From assembly GCA_002205125.1 (NCBI GenBank), contig NIOE01000014.1, positions 1 through 64,000 on the forward strand: a stretch of 64,000 nucleotides of DNA. Direction: 5' to 3'. Shown piece after piece: positions 45,923-56,378 of this stretch. The DNA is from Roseateles noduli (lineage in GTDB: Bacteria > Pseudomonadota > Gammaproteobacteria > Burkholderiales > Burkholderiaceae_C). The notes beneath the pieces were generated by a model. The model was not told the DNA's origin. It made no database searches and saw only the letters and a program-made list of their open reading frames with translations. Position 1 is the stretch's first letter. Each line of letters starts with the position of its first letter. The translations under genes were made by a program, and so were the position numbers.

Positions 45923-46642
45923 TCACTTCAGGCGGATGACCCAGTACAGCAGGACTTCCGTCGCCGTGGCTTCGGCGCCGCTGAAGAGCTGCGGCTCGGC
46001 GTTGATCTTATCGACCGTGGCCTGGCCCAGGATCACGCGGCCGAACGCGGCGTAGCCGGGGTCCGCAGCGGTCTTGTAGTCCAGCACGGTGCTGTTGTCG
46101 ACCGAGTTGAAGAAGAACTGGCTGGTCGCCGAATCCGGCACCGAGGTGCGCGCCATCGCGATCGTGTACTTCAGGTTGGACACGCCGACGTTGGTCTCCA
46201 GCTTGATCGCGCCGCCCAGGTCGCTGCCGGGGGCCTTGGAGACGTAGCCGGTGGTGAAGCCGCCGCCCTGCGCGACGAAGTTCGGCACCACGCGATGGAA
46301 GATCGTGTTGTCGTAGTACTTCGCGGTGACGTACTTCAGGAAGTTGGCGGTAGTGATCGGCGTGCGGGAGTCGAGCTCCACCACCATCTCGCCGTCGCTG
46401 GTGAGCATGCACACGACGGCGGTCGCGGTGCTCTGATTGGCCGCGGCGATGCCGGCGGCGCTGCAGGTCGTGGTCGGCGCGACCGGCACCGGATTCGGCT
46501 TGGGCGTCTGCGACGGATTGCCGCTGTTGTCGCTGCCGCCGCCTCCGCAGGCAGCCAGCATCAACGCGCCGCCCAGTGCGGCGGAGAGCGCCAGCAGACG
46601 GGGCTTGGAGGAGATCGAGGAGGTGAGGGTGATCGACTTCAT
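45923..46642 (-). CDS. Cyclophilin-type peptidyl-prolyl isomerase lipoprotein
   Basis: A 239-residue lipoprotein. The N-terminal signal ends in the lipobox LAAC followed by GGGGS and a Pro/Asn-rich linker. The cyclophilin domain (about 85-239) has PITTANFLKYV, YYDNTIFHRVVPNFVAQGGG, LKYTIAMART, SATSQFFFN and YAAFGRVILGQATVDKI, the PpiA/PpiB pattern including the catalytic-region Arg in FHRV. It would assist folding of periplasmic proteins while anchored to a membrane. Positions 46643-46872 upstream hold its promoter region and an 11-bp tandem repeat. Confidence 0.92.
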   Translation of the reverse strand: MKSITLTSSISSKPRLLALSAALGGALMLAACGGGGSDNSGNPSQTPKPNPVPVAPTTTCSAAGIAAANQSTATAVVCMLTSDGEMVVELDSRTPITTANFLKYVTAKYYDNTIFHRVVPNFVAQGGGFTTGYVSKAPGSDLGGAIKLETNVGVSNLKYTIAMARTSVPDSATSQFFFNSVDNSTVLDYKTAADPGYAAFGRVILGQATVDKINAEPQLFSGAEATATEVLLYWVIRLK

Positions 46643-46844
46643 GTGGGCTCGCGTTGGAAGCTCGTGGCTCCCGCTTTCTGGCAAAGAAGGGCGAAGTATC
46701 GAGGGCAGATTGACACAAGTCATGGGGGCGGGTGCGCGCGCCGCACGAAATCTGATCGGGGTTTCCCTAACGCGCTCTTTACAGAGTGTCGGACCTCACC
46801 GAGCGGGTTCCGGAAGGCCCAGGATCCCGTCCGGAAAGACACGT

Positions 46845-48596
<1,752 letters not shown>

Positions 48597-48696
48597 GCGT
48601 GTCCCCTGGAGGGAGGTCCGGGGAGGGTCCGGGGGGTGGGGCGGCAGTGTACCGGGACGGTGTCACGATGCCGCTTTCTGAGGACAATGCCGGCCC

Positions 48697-49617
48697 ATGA
48701 CCCTCACCGAACTGCGCTACATCGTCGCCGTCGCCCGCGAGCGCCACTTTGGCCGCGCCGCGGAAGCCTGCTTCGTCTCCCAACCGACCTTGTCGGTGGC
48801 GATCAAGAAGCTGGAGGAGGAACTCGACGTCAAGATCTTCGAGCGCGGCGCCAACGAGGTGACGATGACGCCGCTGGGCGAGGACATCGTGCGCCAGGCG
48901 CAGTCGGTGATCGAGCAGGCCAGCGCGATCAAGGACATCGCCAAGCGCGGCAAGGATCCGCTGGACGGGCCGCTGCGGCTGGGGATCATCTACACGATCG
49001 GGCCCTACCTGCTGCCGGAGCTGGTCAAGCACTGCATCGACCTCTATCCGCGGATGCCGCTGATGCTGCAGGAGAACTTCACCCAGAAGCTGCTGGACAT
49101 GCTGCGCACCGGCGAGCTGGACTGCGCGATCATGGCCGAGCCCTTCCCCGACGCAGGTCTGGCGGTGGCCCCGCTGTACGACGAGAGCTTCGTCGTCGCG
49201 GTGCCGGCGGTGCATCCGCTGGCGAAGAAGGAGCGCATCAGCGCCGAGGAGCTCAAGGCCGAGACCATGCTGCTGCTGGGCAACGGTCATTGCTTCCGGG
49301 ATCACGTGCTGGAGGTCTGCCCGGAGTTCGCGCGTTTCTCGACGGACGCCGAGGGCATCCGCAAGAGCTTCGAGGGCAGTTCGCTGGAGACGATCAAGCA
49401 CATGGTGGCGTCCGGGATGGGCGTCACGGTGGTGCCGGCGCTGAGCGTGCCGGACCACGTCCCGCCGCACCTGCGCTACGTGCCCTTCGAGGACCCGGCG
49501 CCGACGCGCCGCGTCGTGCTCGCCTGGCGCCGCACGTTCACCCGGTACGAGGCCGTCGCCGCGCTGCGCAACGCGGTGTATGCGTGCACGCTCAAAGGGG
49601 TGACGTTGTTGTCGTGA
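48697..49617 (+). CDS. oxyR: Hydrogen-peroxide sensing regulator OxyR
   Basis: A 306-residue LysR-type regulator. The helix-turn-helix (LTELRYIVAVARERHFGRAA, then SVAIKKLEEELDVKIFER) is followed by an effector domain with the redox pair C199 and C208 in GHCFRDHVLEVC, exactly at the classical OxyR positions. On oxidation these form a disulfide that switches on peroxide-defence genes. katA and dps, typical targets, lie 1 and 3.8 kb downstream. GACAAT (48683-48688) ends 8 nt before the ATG, with no ribosome site, suggesting a leaderless mRNA. Confidence 0.95.
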   Translation: MTLTELRYIVAVARERHFGRAAEACFVSQPTLSVAIKKLEEELDVKIFERGANEVTMTPLGEDIVRQAQSVIEQASAIKDIAKRGKDPLDGPLRLGIIYTIGPYLLPELVKHCIDLYPRMPLMLQENFTQKLLDMLRTGELDCAIMAEPFPDAGLAVAPLYDESFVVAVPAVHPLAKKERISAEELKAETMLLLGNGHCFRDHVLEVCPEFARFSTDAEGIRKSFEGSSLETIKHMVASGMGVTVVPALSVPDHVPPHLRYVPFEDPAPTRRVVLAWRRTFTRYEAVAALRNAVYACTLKGVTLLS

Positions 49618-49623
49618 GACTTC

Positions 49624-49646
49624 GCCGCCGCTACCAATGCGGCGGC
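49624..49646. terminator. Hairpin between oxyR and the NYN gene
   Basis: An 8-bp GC stem (49624-49631 with 49639-49646, GCCGCCGC and its complement) with a 7-nt loop lies 7 nt after the oxyR stop and contains the stop codon of the convergent NYN gene. It lacks a clear T run. Confidence 0.4.
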
Positions 49647-50345
49647 TTGCGGATCGCCTTCTTCCGTGTGGGGACCACGTCCGGCAATTGCGACGAGGAG
49701 AGGAGCCCGTCATTCAGGGAGGGCTCCATCCAATCCGCAAGTCCCGCGAGTGCCATGCAAGGACGGCGGTGGCCTGAGGCACCTTCTCCAGTGTGAATCG
49801 GCATCACGACGCCGATACCTACCTGCGGAAAGTCCTCGCGAATCGCTTGCAACACCGGCTCGAAATCGCTGTCGTTTGTTATCAAGACCACGCGATCCAC
49901 TCGACCCTGGGCAACGTCGCGATAGACCCGTAGTGCCAGGTTGACGTCCGTCTTCTTCTCCTCGACGCGCCATACGCGAACCTTGCGACGGCGATCAAAA
50001 GCTTCTCCTGGAACATATTCGGGCAAGTGAGACCCGGACATGTCACAGGTATGCACGCCAAAGACTGCTTCAAAGCGCGGTCCGTGCTTCGTTGCGAGCG
50101 CGCGCAGATAGGAGGTCTGTGCCTCGACGGAAGCGGCGCCATGAGTGGCAAAACGCGCCAGCGCATACGCAGTGAACAGATTGAGCTTGACCAACACCTC
50201 ATTCTGATCGCGCTGCGCCAGCAGTGTGTCGATCAGCCCCGACCACGTCCAACCACTTGAACGGCGTGCCTCGCAACCGTCCGTAGTAAAGGTTGTAGCC
50301 ATCGACATAGGCGCCGACGCGAACTGGCGTCTTGATGCAGGTCAA
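49631..50345 (-). pseudogene. NYN-domain (LabA/PIN-like) protein gene with frameshift
   Basis: The conserved N-terminal NYN motif VRVGAYVDGYNLYYG is read from about 50345 (TTG candidate start) and continues as GTPFKWLDVVG. The rest, LIDTLLAQRDQNEVLVKLN to the stop at 49631, is in another frame. One extra G in the run at 50237-50240 breaks the join; with three G the protein would be continuous (about 238 residues). The downstream part holds the other acidic NYN residues: EEKKTDVNLALRVYRD and VVLITNDSDFEPVLQAI. NYN proteins are nuclease-like. The gene is A/T-richer than its neighbours, suggesting transfer. Mutation or homopolymer sequencing error both fit. Confidence 0.75.
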
Positions 50346-50663
50346 GAGAACGAGCGTCCAGAAAGTGAAAAGGCCACCCCAGGTGGAGCGGCCTTTTCGT
50401 CCTAAGCGGGTTGGCTAACCGAATAGCGCCCGCAGAGGAGTAGTCGTGGGGCGATTGTCGCCCCATTTATTTCTCGGCGTCAATCTGGTTTTGATCGTCC
50501 AGTTGGTTTTCCCAATCGCCACGCTTAAGCTATCCAAATATCTTCATCGATAGCATTTCTCTAAAGTCCTCCTCATGCGCCGCTCAGGTCTTCCTTCCGG
50601 GGGAGTTCAACGGCGGTCCGGACCCCTACAAAGCGTCCCTGTCTGAAGCATCGAGGAGTGCCC
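50346..50663. promoter_or_regulatory. katA upstream region with hairpins and OxyR-like site
   Basis: This 318-bp non-coding, relatively A/T-rich stretch holds a symmetric terminator-like hairpin (50367-50375 with 50390-50398, GAAAAGGCC type, T4 on both sides) and a second 8-bp hairpin with A/T tail (50447-50465). Further on, ATAGCATTTCTCTAA (50550-50564) differs by little from the ATAG-N7-CTAT half-operator of OxyR and is preceded by CTAT at 50530. GCTATC/GATAGC at 50529-50554 forms an inverted repeat. This is the expected place for peroxide control of katA. Confidence 0.45.
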
Positions 50664-52148
50664 ATGAGTGCCAAGCCCCAACATCCCGCCCAGTGCCCGG
50701 TCATGACGACGAGCGCCGGCGCGCCGATCGCCGACAACCAGAACACGCTGACCGCCGGCCCGCGCGGCCCCGTCCTGATGCAGGACTACCAGCTGATGGA
50801 GAAGCTGGCCCACCAGAACCGCGAGCGCATTCCTGAGCGCGTGGTGCATGCCAAGGGCTGGGGCGCTTTCGGCACCTTGACCGTCACGCAGGACATCTCC
50901 CGATTCACCCGCGCCAGGCTGTTCGGCGCGGTCGGCAAGCAGACGCCGATGCTGGCGCGCTTCTCGACCGTCGCCGGCGAGCAGGGCGCCGCCGATGCGG
51001 AACGCGACGTCCGCGGCTTCTCGCTGAAGTTCTATACCGAGGAAGGCAACTGGGACCTGGTCGGCAACAACACCCCGGTGTTCTTCATCCGCGACCCGCT
51101 CAAGTTCCCCGACTTCATCCACACGCAGAAACGCCATCCGGTCACCAACCTGCGCTCCGCCACCGCCGCGTGGGATTACTGGAGCCTTTCCCCCGAAAGC
51201 CTGCATCAGGTCACCATCCTGATGAGCGACCGCGGCATCCCCGTCAGCCCGCGCTTCATGGACGGCTTCGGCTCCCACACCTACAGCTTCTGGAACGCCG
51301 ACGGCGAGCGCTTCTGGGTGAAGTTCCACTTCAAGACCCGCCAGGGCCATCGCACGCTGACGAACGCCGAAGCGGCCGCCGTCATCGGGCAGACCCGCGA
51401 GAGCTACCAGGAAGACCTCTTCGGTGCGATCGACCAGGGTCAGTTCCCGCAGTGGACGATGGCCGTGCAGGTGATGCCGGAACTCGACGCGGACAAGACC
51501 TCGTACAACCCCTTCGATCTGACCAAGGTCTGGCCGCATGCCGAGTACCCGCTGATCGAGGTCGGCGTGCTGGAGCTCAACCGCAATCCGGAGAACTACT
51601 TCGAGGAGATCGAGCAGGCCGCCTTCTCGCCGAGCAACATCGTGCCCGGCATCGGCTTCAGCCCCGACAAGGTCCTGCAGGCGCGCATCTTCAGCTACGC
51701 CGACGCGCACCGCTACCGCCTCGGCACGCATTACGAGGCGCTGCCGGTGAACGCGCCCAAGTGCCCCGTCCACCACTATCACAAGGACGGCGCCATGAAG
51801 TTCTTCCGCACGCCGACCGGCCATCCGAACGCGTACTACGAGCCCAACAGCTTCGGCGGCGCGACGCAGGACCCGTCGGTGGCCGAGCCGCCGCTGCGCC
51901 TGCAGGGCGACGCCGCGCGCTTCGACCACCGCGAGGGCAACGACGACTACGCGCAGCCCGGCGCCCTCTTCCGCCTGCTCGGCGAAGCGCAGCAGCAGCG
52001 CCTCGGCCGCAACATCGCCGAATCGATGCGCGGCGTGCCGGCCTTCATCGTCGACCGCCAGCTGGGTCACTTCGACAAGGCGGATCCGGACTATGGCCGC
52101 GTCGTCCGCGCCGCGCTCAGCGTGCTCGACATCGAGTTCACCGTCTGA
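50664..52148 (+). CDS. katA: Monofunctional haem catalase (KatA, clade 3 size)
   Basis: A 494-residue small-subunit catalase that destroys hydrogen peroxide. The ATG follows GAGGAGTGCCC. The catalytic His lies in [13 protein letters not shown], the distal Asn in [14 protein letters not shown], and the haem-ligand Tyr in [15 protein letters not shown]. Other blocks are [20 protein letters not shown] and [15 protein letters not shown]. Small-subunit size and the absence of a C-terminal flavodoxin-like domain put it in the NADPH-binding class. OxyR control is inferred from the upstream site and from oxyR nearby. Confidence 0.96.
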   Translation: MSAKPQHPAQCPVMTTSAGAPIADNQNTLTAGPRGPVLMQDYQLMEKLAHQNRERIPERVVHAKGWGAFGTLTVTQDISRFTRARLFGAVGKQTPMLARFSTVAGEQGAADAERDVRGFSLKFYTEEGNWDLVGNNTPVFFIRDPLKFPDFIHTQKRHPVTNLRSATAAWDYWSLSPESLHQVTILMSDRGIPVSPRFMDGFGSHTYSFWNADGERFWVKFHFKTRQGHRTLTNAEAAAVIGQTRESYQEDLFGAIDQGQFPQWTMAVQVMPELDADKTSYNPFDLTKVWPHAEYPLIEVGVLELNRNPENYFEEIEQAAFSPSNIVPGIGFSPDKVLQARIFSYADAHRYRLGTHYEALPVNAPKCPVHHYHKDGAMKFFRTPTGHPNAYYEPNSFGGATQDPSVAEPPLRLQGDAARFDHREGNDDYAQPGALFRLLGEAQQQRLGRNIAESMRGVPAFIVDRQLGHFDKADPDYGRVVRAALSVLDIEFTV

Positions 52149-52180
52149 CGCCGTCGGCTGTCATCTGCAAGGAGCAAGAC

Positions 52181-52288
52181 ATGACCCCTCGTTCCGGACA
52201 ACGCACACTCGGATGGCTGCTGGTGGCCGCCGGCGCCGCGCTCAACGTGCAGTCGCTGATCGACTGGATGCAACACAGCGTCGCCTAA
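52181..52288 (+). CDS. 35-residue single-pass membrane peptide
   Basis: An ATG with a very good ribosome site (AAGGAGCAAGAC) starts 33 nt after the katA stop. The peptide begins MTPRSGQRTLGWLLVAAGAA and has one hydrophobic helix (about 10-26) and ends DWMQHSVA. It lies before a terminator, so it should be co-transcribed with catalase. No family is known to me. The ribosome site and position make it credible. Confidence 0.6.
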   Translation: MTPRSGQRTLGWLLVAAGAALNVQSLIDWMQHSVA

Positions 52289-52295
52289 GCGAAGG

Positions 52296-52346
52296 CCCAA
52301 GGCCCCAGCGGCTCGGTCGTTCAGGGACGGGAGGCCTTGGGGTTTT
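52296..52346 (+). terminator. Terminator of the katA transcript
   Basis: CCCAAGGCC (52296-52304) pairs with GGCCTTGGG (52333-52341), followed by GTTTT. The loop is about 28 nt and can form a smaller inner stem. It lies 8 nt after the small membrane peptide gene. Confidence 0.6.
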
Positions 52347-52416
52347 GCCGCTGGCCGGCAAGGCCCCATGGCCTCGCGGCCTAGCGCGCCGGACGTCCAA
52401 GTAGAGACCTCCCGGT

Positions 52417-52473
52417 CGCCCCGCAGTCACGCAACCGATCACTGGTATCGGTTAGGCTGCGGGGCGTCTTTTT
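52417..52473 (+). terminator. Two-stem terminator-like structure directly before dps
   Basis: An outer 10-bp stem (52417-52426 with 52457-52466, CGCCCCGCAG and complement) encloses a second perfect 7-bp stem (52433-52439 with 52447-52453, AACCGAT/ATCGGTT) and is followed by TCTTTTT. The T run ends 27 nt before the dps ATG. Transcripts that start upstream would have to pass it, so it may attenuate dps; the inner inverted repeat could instead be an operator. Confidence 0.65.
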
Positions 52474-52500
52474 CCTTCCATTTCCGCAAGGAGTTTCACG

Positions 52501-53025
52501 ATGGCCAAGAAGAGCCCCTCTCCCGCCAAGGCGACCTCCGCAAAGGGTGCGCCGTCCATCCAGATCGGCATCAGCGACAAGGACCGCGCGGCGATCGCGC
52601 AAGGCTTGTCCAAGCTGCTGGCCGACACCTACACGCTCTACCTGACCACGCACAACTTCCACTGGAACGTGACGGGTCCGATGTTCAACTCGCTGCACGC
52701 GATGTTCATGGCCCAGTACACCGAGCTGTGGAACGCCGTGGACCCGGTCGCGGAGCGCATCCGCTCGCTGGGCCACAAGGCGCCGGGGTCGTACGCGCAG
52801 TTCGCGGCGCTGAGCTCGCTGCCGGACGCCCCGACCACGCCGCCCAAGGCGCTGGACATGGTCCGCATCCTGGTCGACGGTCATGAAGGCGTCGCCCGCA
52901 CCGCGCGCGCGCTGTTCGACCTGGTCGACAAGGCCAGCGACGAGCCGACCGCCGACCTGCTCACCCAGCGCCTGACGGTGCACGAGCAGACCGCGTGGAT
53001 GCTGCGCTCGCTGCTGGAAGAGTGA
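52501..53025 (+). CDS. dps: Dps ferritin-like DNA-protection protein
   Basis: A 174-residue Dps/miniferritin that stores iron oxidised by peroxide and shields DNA. The ferroxidase signature [20 protein letters not shown], then [19 protein letters not shown], gives the His, His, Asp and Glu ligands of the inter-subunit site. A Lys/Ala/Ser-rich N-terminal tail ([19 protein letters not shown]) suits DNA binding. The ribosome site is AAGGAGTTTCACG. Its stop abuts the stop of the convergent phosphotransacetylase gene. Confidence 0.96.
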   Translation: MAKKSPSPAKATSAKGAPSIQIGISDKDRAAIAQGLSKLLADTYTLYLTTHNFHWNVTGPMFNSLHAMFMAQYTELWNAVDPVAERIRSLGHKAPGSYAQFAALSSLPDAPTTPPKALDMVRILVDGHEGVARTARALFDLVDKASDEPTADLLTQRLTVHEQTAWMLRSLLEE

Positions 53026-53979
53026 TCAGCCCACGGCCTTGATGCGCCCGTCCCGGCGGGCCTGCGCCAGCATCGAGGCCAGCGCGCACGACGCGAGCCG
53101 CGCCGTGCGCGAATCGGCGCGGCTGGTCAGCACGATCGGCACCTTCGCGCCGAGCACCACCCCGGCCGCGTAGGCCTGCGCCAGGAAGCTCAGGCTCTTC
53201 GCCAGCATGTTGCCGGCGTCCAGGTCCGGCACGATCAGCACGTTGGCCTTGCCCGCCACCGGCGACACGATGCCCTTGATGCGCGCCGCCTCGGCATCGA
53301 TGGCGTTGTCCATCGCCAAGGGGCCGTCCAGCACCGCGCCGGTGATCTGCCCGCGGTCCGCCATCTTGCACAGCGCCGCCGCATCCAGCGTCGACGGCAC
53401 CTTCGGATTCACCGTCTCCATCGCCGACAGCAGCGCCACCCGCACCTCCGGCAGGCGCAGCGCGTGCGCGAGGTCGATCGCGTTCTGCACGATGTCGACC
53501 TTCTCCTCCAGCGTCGGCGCGATGTTGATCGCCGCATCCGAGATGACCAGCGGCTGCGCGTGTCCCGGTACGTCCATGACGAAGCAGTGGCTGATGCGCC
53601 GTGAGGTGCGCAGTCCGCCTTCGCGTCGCACCACCGCGCCCATCAGTTCGTCGGTGTGCAGGCTGCCCTTCATCAGCGCGTCGACCTCCCCCTTGAGCGC
53701 CATCGCCACGGCCATCTCCGCCGCCGCATGGCTATGCGGCACGTCGACCTGCGCATAGCGCGAAAGGTCTACACCGGCCGCGGCGGCGGCTTCGGCCACC
53801 TTCCCGGCCGGGCCGATCAGGATCGGTTCGATCAGACCCAGCGCCGCCGCTTCCGTCGCCGCGAGCAGGGACACGTCGTTGCACGGATGGACGACCGCCA
53901 TGCGCAGCGGCGGCAGCTCGCGCACCGCCTCGATGAGTCGGTCGTAGTGCGGATGGGCATGGGGCGTTTGTTCGGTCAT
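53026..53979 (-). CDS. Phosphate acetyl/butyryltransferase
   Basis: A 317-residue phosphotransacylase of the PTA/PTB family, exchanging CoA and phosphate on short acyl groups. Marks are VVHPCNDVSLLAATEAAALG, LIGPAGKV, DALMKGSLHTDELMGAVV, RISHCFVMDVPG, VISDAAINIAPTLEEKVDIV, ETVNPKVPSTLDAAAL and VLIVPDLDAGNMLAKSL. It belongs to the short form often fused to an enoyl-CoA hydratase domain in other species; that domain is absent here. It is divergent (50 bp) from the DUF3141-fabI-ackA operon, so it presumably forms the first half of an acyl-CoA to acyl-phosphate to acid pathway with the kinase at 57170. Confidence 0.92.
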   Translation of the reverse strand: MTEQTPHAHPHYDRLIEAVRELPPLRMAVVHPCNDVSLLAATEAAALGLIEPILIGPAGKVAEAAAAAGVDLSRYAQVDVPHSHAAAEMAVAMALKGEVDALMKGSLHTDELMGAVVRREGGLRTSRRISHCFVMDVPGHAQPLVISDAAINIAPTLEEKVDIVQNAIDLAHALRLPEVRVALLSAMETVNPKVPSTLDAAALCKMADRGQITGAVLDGPLAMDNAIDAEAARIKGIVSPVAGKANVLIVPDLDAGNMLAKSLSFLAQAYAAGVVLGAKVPIVLTSRADSRTARLASCALASMLAQARRDGRIKAVG

Positions 53980-54029
53980 TGTTCGATCACCCTGCGTCTC
54001 CCTCGGACATTGACAACGAGTCGCGGTCG

Positions 54030-56378
54030 ATGATGCATGCTGCGGTGCAACAAATCAAGCCGAGCGGACTTCGCGAGGCGGTGCTGGGAGCAAGGCGAAT
54101 GTCCGGAAATTCCGACTGGATCCACGACTGGCAAGCGTACGCGACCGACGCGTGGCAGCGCACGGTATTGACGCTGGACACGATGCGCGAGCGCGGCAAC
54201 GTGTTCCTCCACCATCTGCAGGCCGGCAAGCCCGCGCTGCTGAAGTTCGAACATGAACTGCTGATCGACGGCCGCGACCTGCCGCAGCCCTGCAACTATG
54301 CGCTGCTGCGCATCCTGCCGGCGGACGGCGACATCGTCGATCCCGCGCGGCGGCCCATCGTCGTCATCGATCCGCGCGCGGGCCACGGGCCCGGCATCGG
54401 CGGCTTCAAGCCGGACTCCGAGATCGGCGTCGCGCTGCGCGCCGGCCACCCGGTCTACTTCATCACCTTCGAGCCGGAACCGGTCGAGGGTCAGACCTTG
54501 CTCGACGTCGCACGCGCCGAGGCGCACTTCATCGAGGAGGTCGCCCGCCGCCATCCCAAGGCGCCGGGCCTGCCCGCGGTGATCGGCAACTGCCAGGCCG
54601 GCTGGGCGGTCGCTGCGCTGGCCGCCGTGCGCAGCGACCTGATGGGACCCATCATCCTGAACGGCGCGCCGCTGTCGTACTGGGCCGGCTCGCCGGAGCA
54701 GAACCCGATGCGCTACGCGGGCGGCGCGCTCGGCGGCGCGTGGATGTCGGCGCTGTCGGCGGACCTCGGCGGCGACCGATTCGACGGCGCGCACCTGGTC
54801 TCCAACTTCGAGAACCTCAACCTCGCCAACAGCTGGTGGGACAAGTACTACCACCTCTACGCCAACGTCGACACCGAACGCGAGCGCTTCCTCGACTTCG
54901 AGCGCTGGTGGGGCGGCTACTTCCGCATGACCGGCGAGGAGATCGAGGCCATCGTCGAGAACCTGTTCATCGGCAACCGCCTGGCGCGCGGCGAGGTGGA
55001 GCTCGAAGGCTACCGGCTGGACCTGCGCAACATCGCCGCGCCGATGGTGATCTTCGCGTCCTGGGGCGACAACATCACCCCGCCGCAGCAGGCGCTGGAC
55101 TGGATCATCGACGTCTGGGGCAGCGAGAAGGCGCTGGTCAAGGCGGGCCGCACCATCGTCTACATGCTGCATCCGAAGATCGGCCACCTGGGCATCTTCG
55201 TCGGCGGCGGCATCGCGCGGCGCGAGCATGAGCAGATCCTCGACACGCTGGAGCAGATCGTCGCGCTGCCGCCCGGCCTGTACGAGATGAAGATAGCTGC
55301 CCGCGATCCCGAAGCGCCGCTGGCGGCGCTGGAATCGGGCGACTACTCGGTGAGCTTCGAGACCCGCACCGTGGACGACCTGCGTGCGCTGAACCCGGAA
55401 TGCCGCCGCGACGAAGCCCTCTTCTCCACGATCGCGCAGGTCTCCGAGATGAACATGCGCCGCTACCGCCAGTGGCTGCAGCCGGCCGTGCGCGCGGTCG
55501 GCAGCAAGGCGTTCGGCGACTGGCTGCGCTGGGTGCATCCGTTGCGACAGCAGCATCTGGCCCTCTCCGATCTGCATCCGCTGGCGCCGTGGATCAAGCA
55601 GGCCGCCGACGGCGCCCGCGAGCGTCGTCAGACGGTCGACGCGGAGAACGCCTGGCTGAAGTGGGAGCAGCTCGGCTCCCGCGCGATCAGCGAATCGCTG
55701 GACCGGCTTGGACACCAGCGCGACGCGACGCTCGTGCACTGGGTCGAAGCGGTCTACGGACCGGGCGGCCTGGGCGCGCTGCTGCCGCCGCGGGAATCGG
55801 ACCTCGCCTCGGGCGCCGCGCACGCGGCCGCCGATGAACGCGAAGGTCGTCGCATGGCGCTGGAACAGGTCGAGCAAGGCGGCTTCGCCGACGCGGTCTG
55901 CCGCATCCTGCTGGCGGGGCTCGCGCATCGCGGCGTCGTGCAGCGGCGCGGACTGGTGCTGGGCCAGCTGCTGGCCGATTCCCACCGCCGCATGGCCGAG
56001 GACGCCGAAGGCGCCGTCGCCGCCGAGGCGGTCCCCGGCGAGGACTGGGCGACGCTGCTGCACCGGCAGGCGCTGATCGTGACCTTCGCGCCGGACGAGG
56101 CGATGGCGGCGCTGCCGACGCTGCTGCCCACGCTGGAGGACCGCGAACAGGCGCTGGCGCTGGCGAGCGCCGTGCTGATGAGCGAATCCGAGCTCGCCGA
56201 TCCGAAGTCGCCGACCGCCCGCTACGTCCACGAACTGCTGCACGTCGACCCGGCCCGCGTCGCCGACATGGCGCTCGCACTGTCGGCGCCCGGCGCAGCG
56301 ACGGCGACAGCGGCCACGGTCTCGATCGCGGCCTCCCCCGCAGCGAAGACGGCGCGTCGCCGCAAGGCGGTCGCATGA
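54030..56378 (+). CDS. DUF3141 protein, PHA-synthase-like alpha/beta hydrolase
   Basis: A 782-residue protein of the DUF3141 family, related in its middle part to polyhydroxyalkanoate synthases and their alpha/beta-hydrolase fold. It shows WQAYATDAWQRTVLTLDTMR near the start, PIVVIDPRAGHGPGIGGFKP, a nucleophile-elbow-like VIGNCQAGWAVAALAAV (Cys in place of Ser, as in PHA synthases), FASWGDNITPPQQALDWI and a late His in LHPKIGHLGIFVGG. ATG 54030 was taken; ATG 54099, with a better GGGAGCAAGGCGA site, is an alternative. Its end overlaps fabI by ATGA. Substrate unknown. Confidence 0.88.
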   Translation: MMHAAVQQIKPSGLREAVLGARRMSGNSDWIHDWQAYATDAWQRTVLTLDTMRERGNVFLHHLQAGKPALLKFEHELLIDGRDLPQPCNYALLRILPADGDIVDPARRPIVVIDPRAGHGPGIGGFKPDSEIGVALRAGHPVYFITFEPEPVEGQTLLDVARAEAHFIEEVARRHPKAPGLPAVIGNCQAGWAVAALAAVRSDLMGPIILNGAPLSYWAGSPEQNPMRYAGGALGGAWMSALSADLGGDRFDGAHLVSNFENLNLANSWWDKYYHLYANVDTERERFLDFERWWGGYFRMTGEEIEAIVENLFIGNRLARGEVELEGYRLDLRNIAAPMVIFASWGDNITPPQQALDWIIDVWGSEKALVKAGRTIVYMLHPKIGHLGIFVGGGIARREHEQILDTLEQIVALPPGLYEMKIAARDPEAPLAALESGDYSVSFETRTVDDLRALNPECRRDEALFSTIAQVSEMNMRRYRQWLQPAVRAVGSKAFGDWLRWVHPLRQQHLALSDLHPLAPWIKQAADGARERRQTVDAENAWLKWEQLGSRAISESLDRLGHQRDATLVHWVEAVYGPGGLGALLPPRESDLASGAAHAAADEREGRRMALEQVEQGGFADAVCRILLAGLAHRGVVQRRGLVLGQLLADSHRRMAEDAEGAVAAEAVPGEDWATLLHRQALIVTFAPDEAMAALPTLLPTLEDREQALALASAVLMSESELADPKSPTARYVHELLHVDPARVADMALALSAPGAATATAATVSIAASPAAKTARRRKAVA

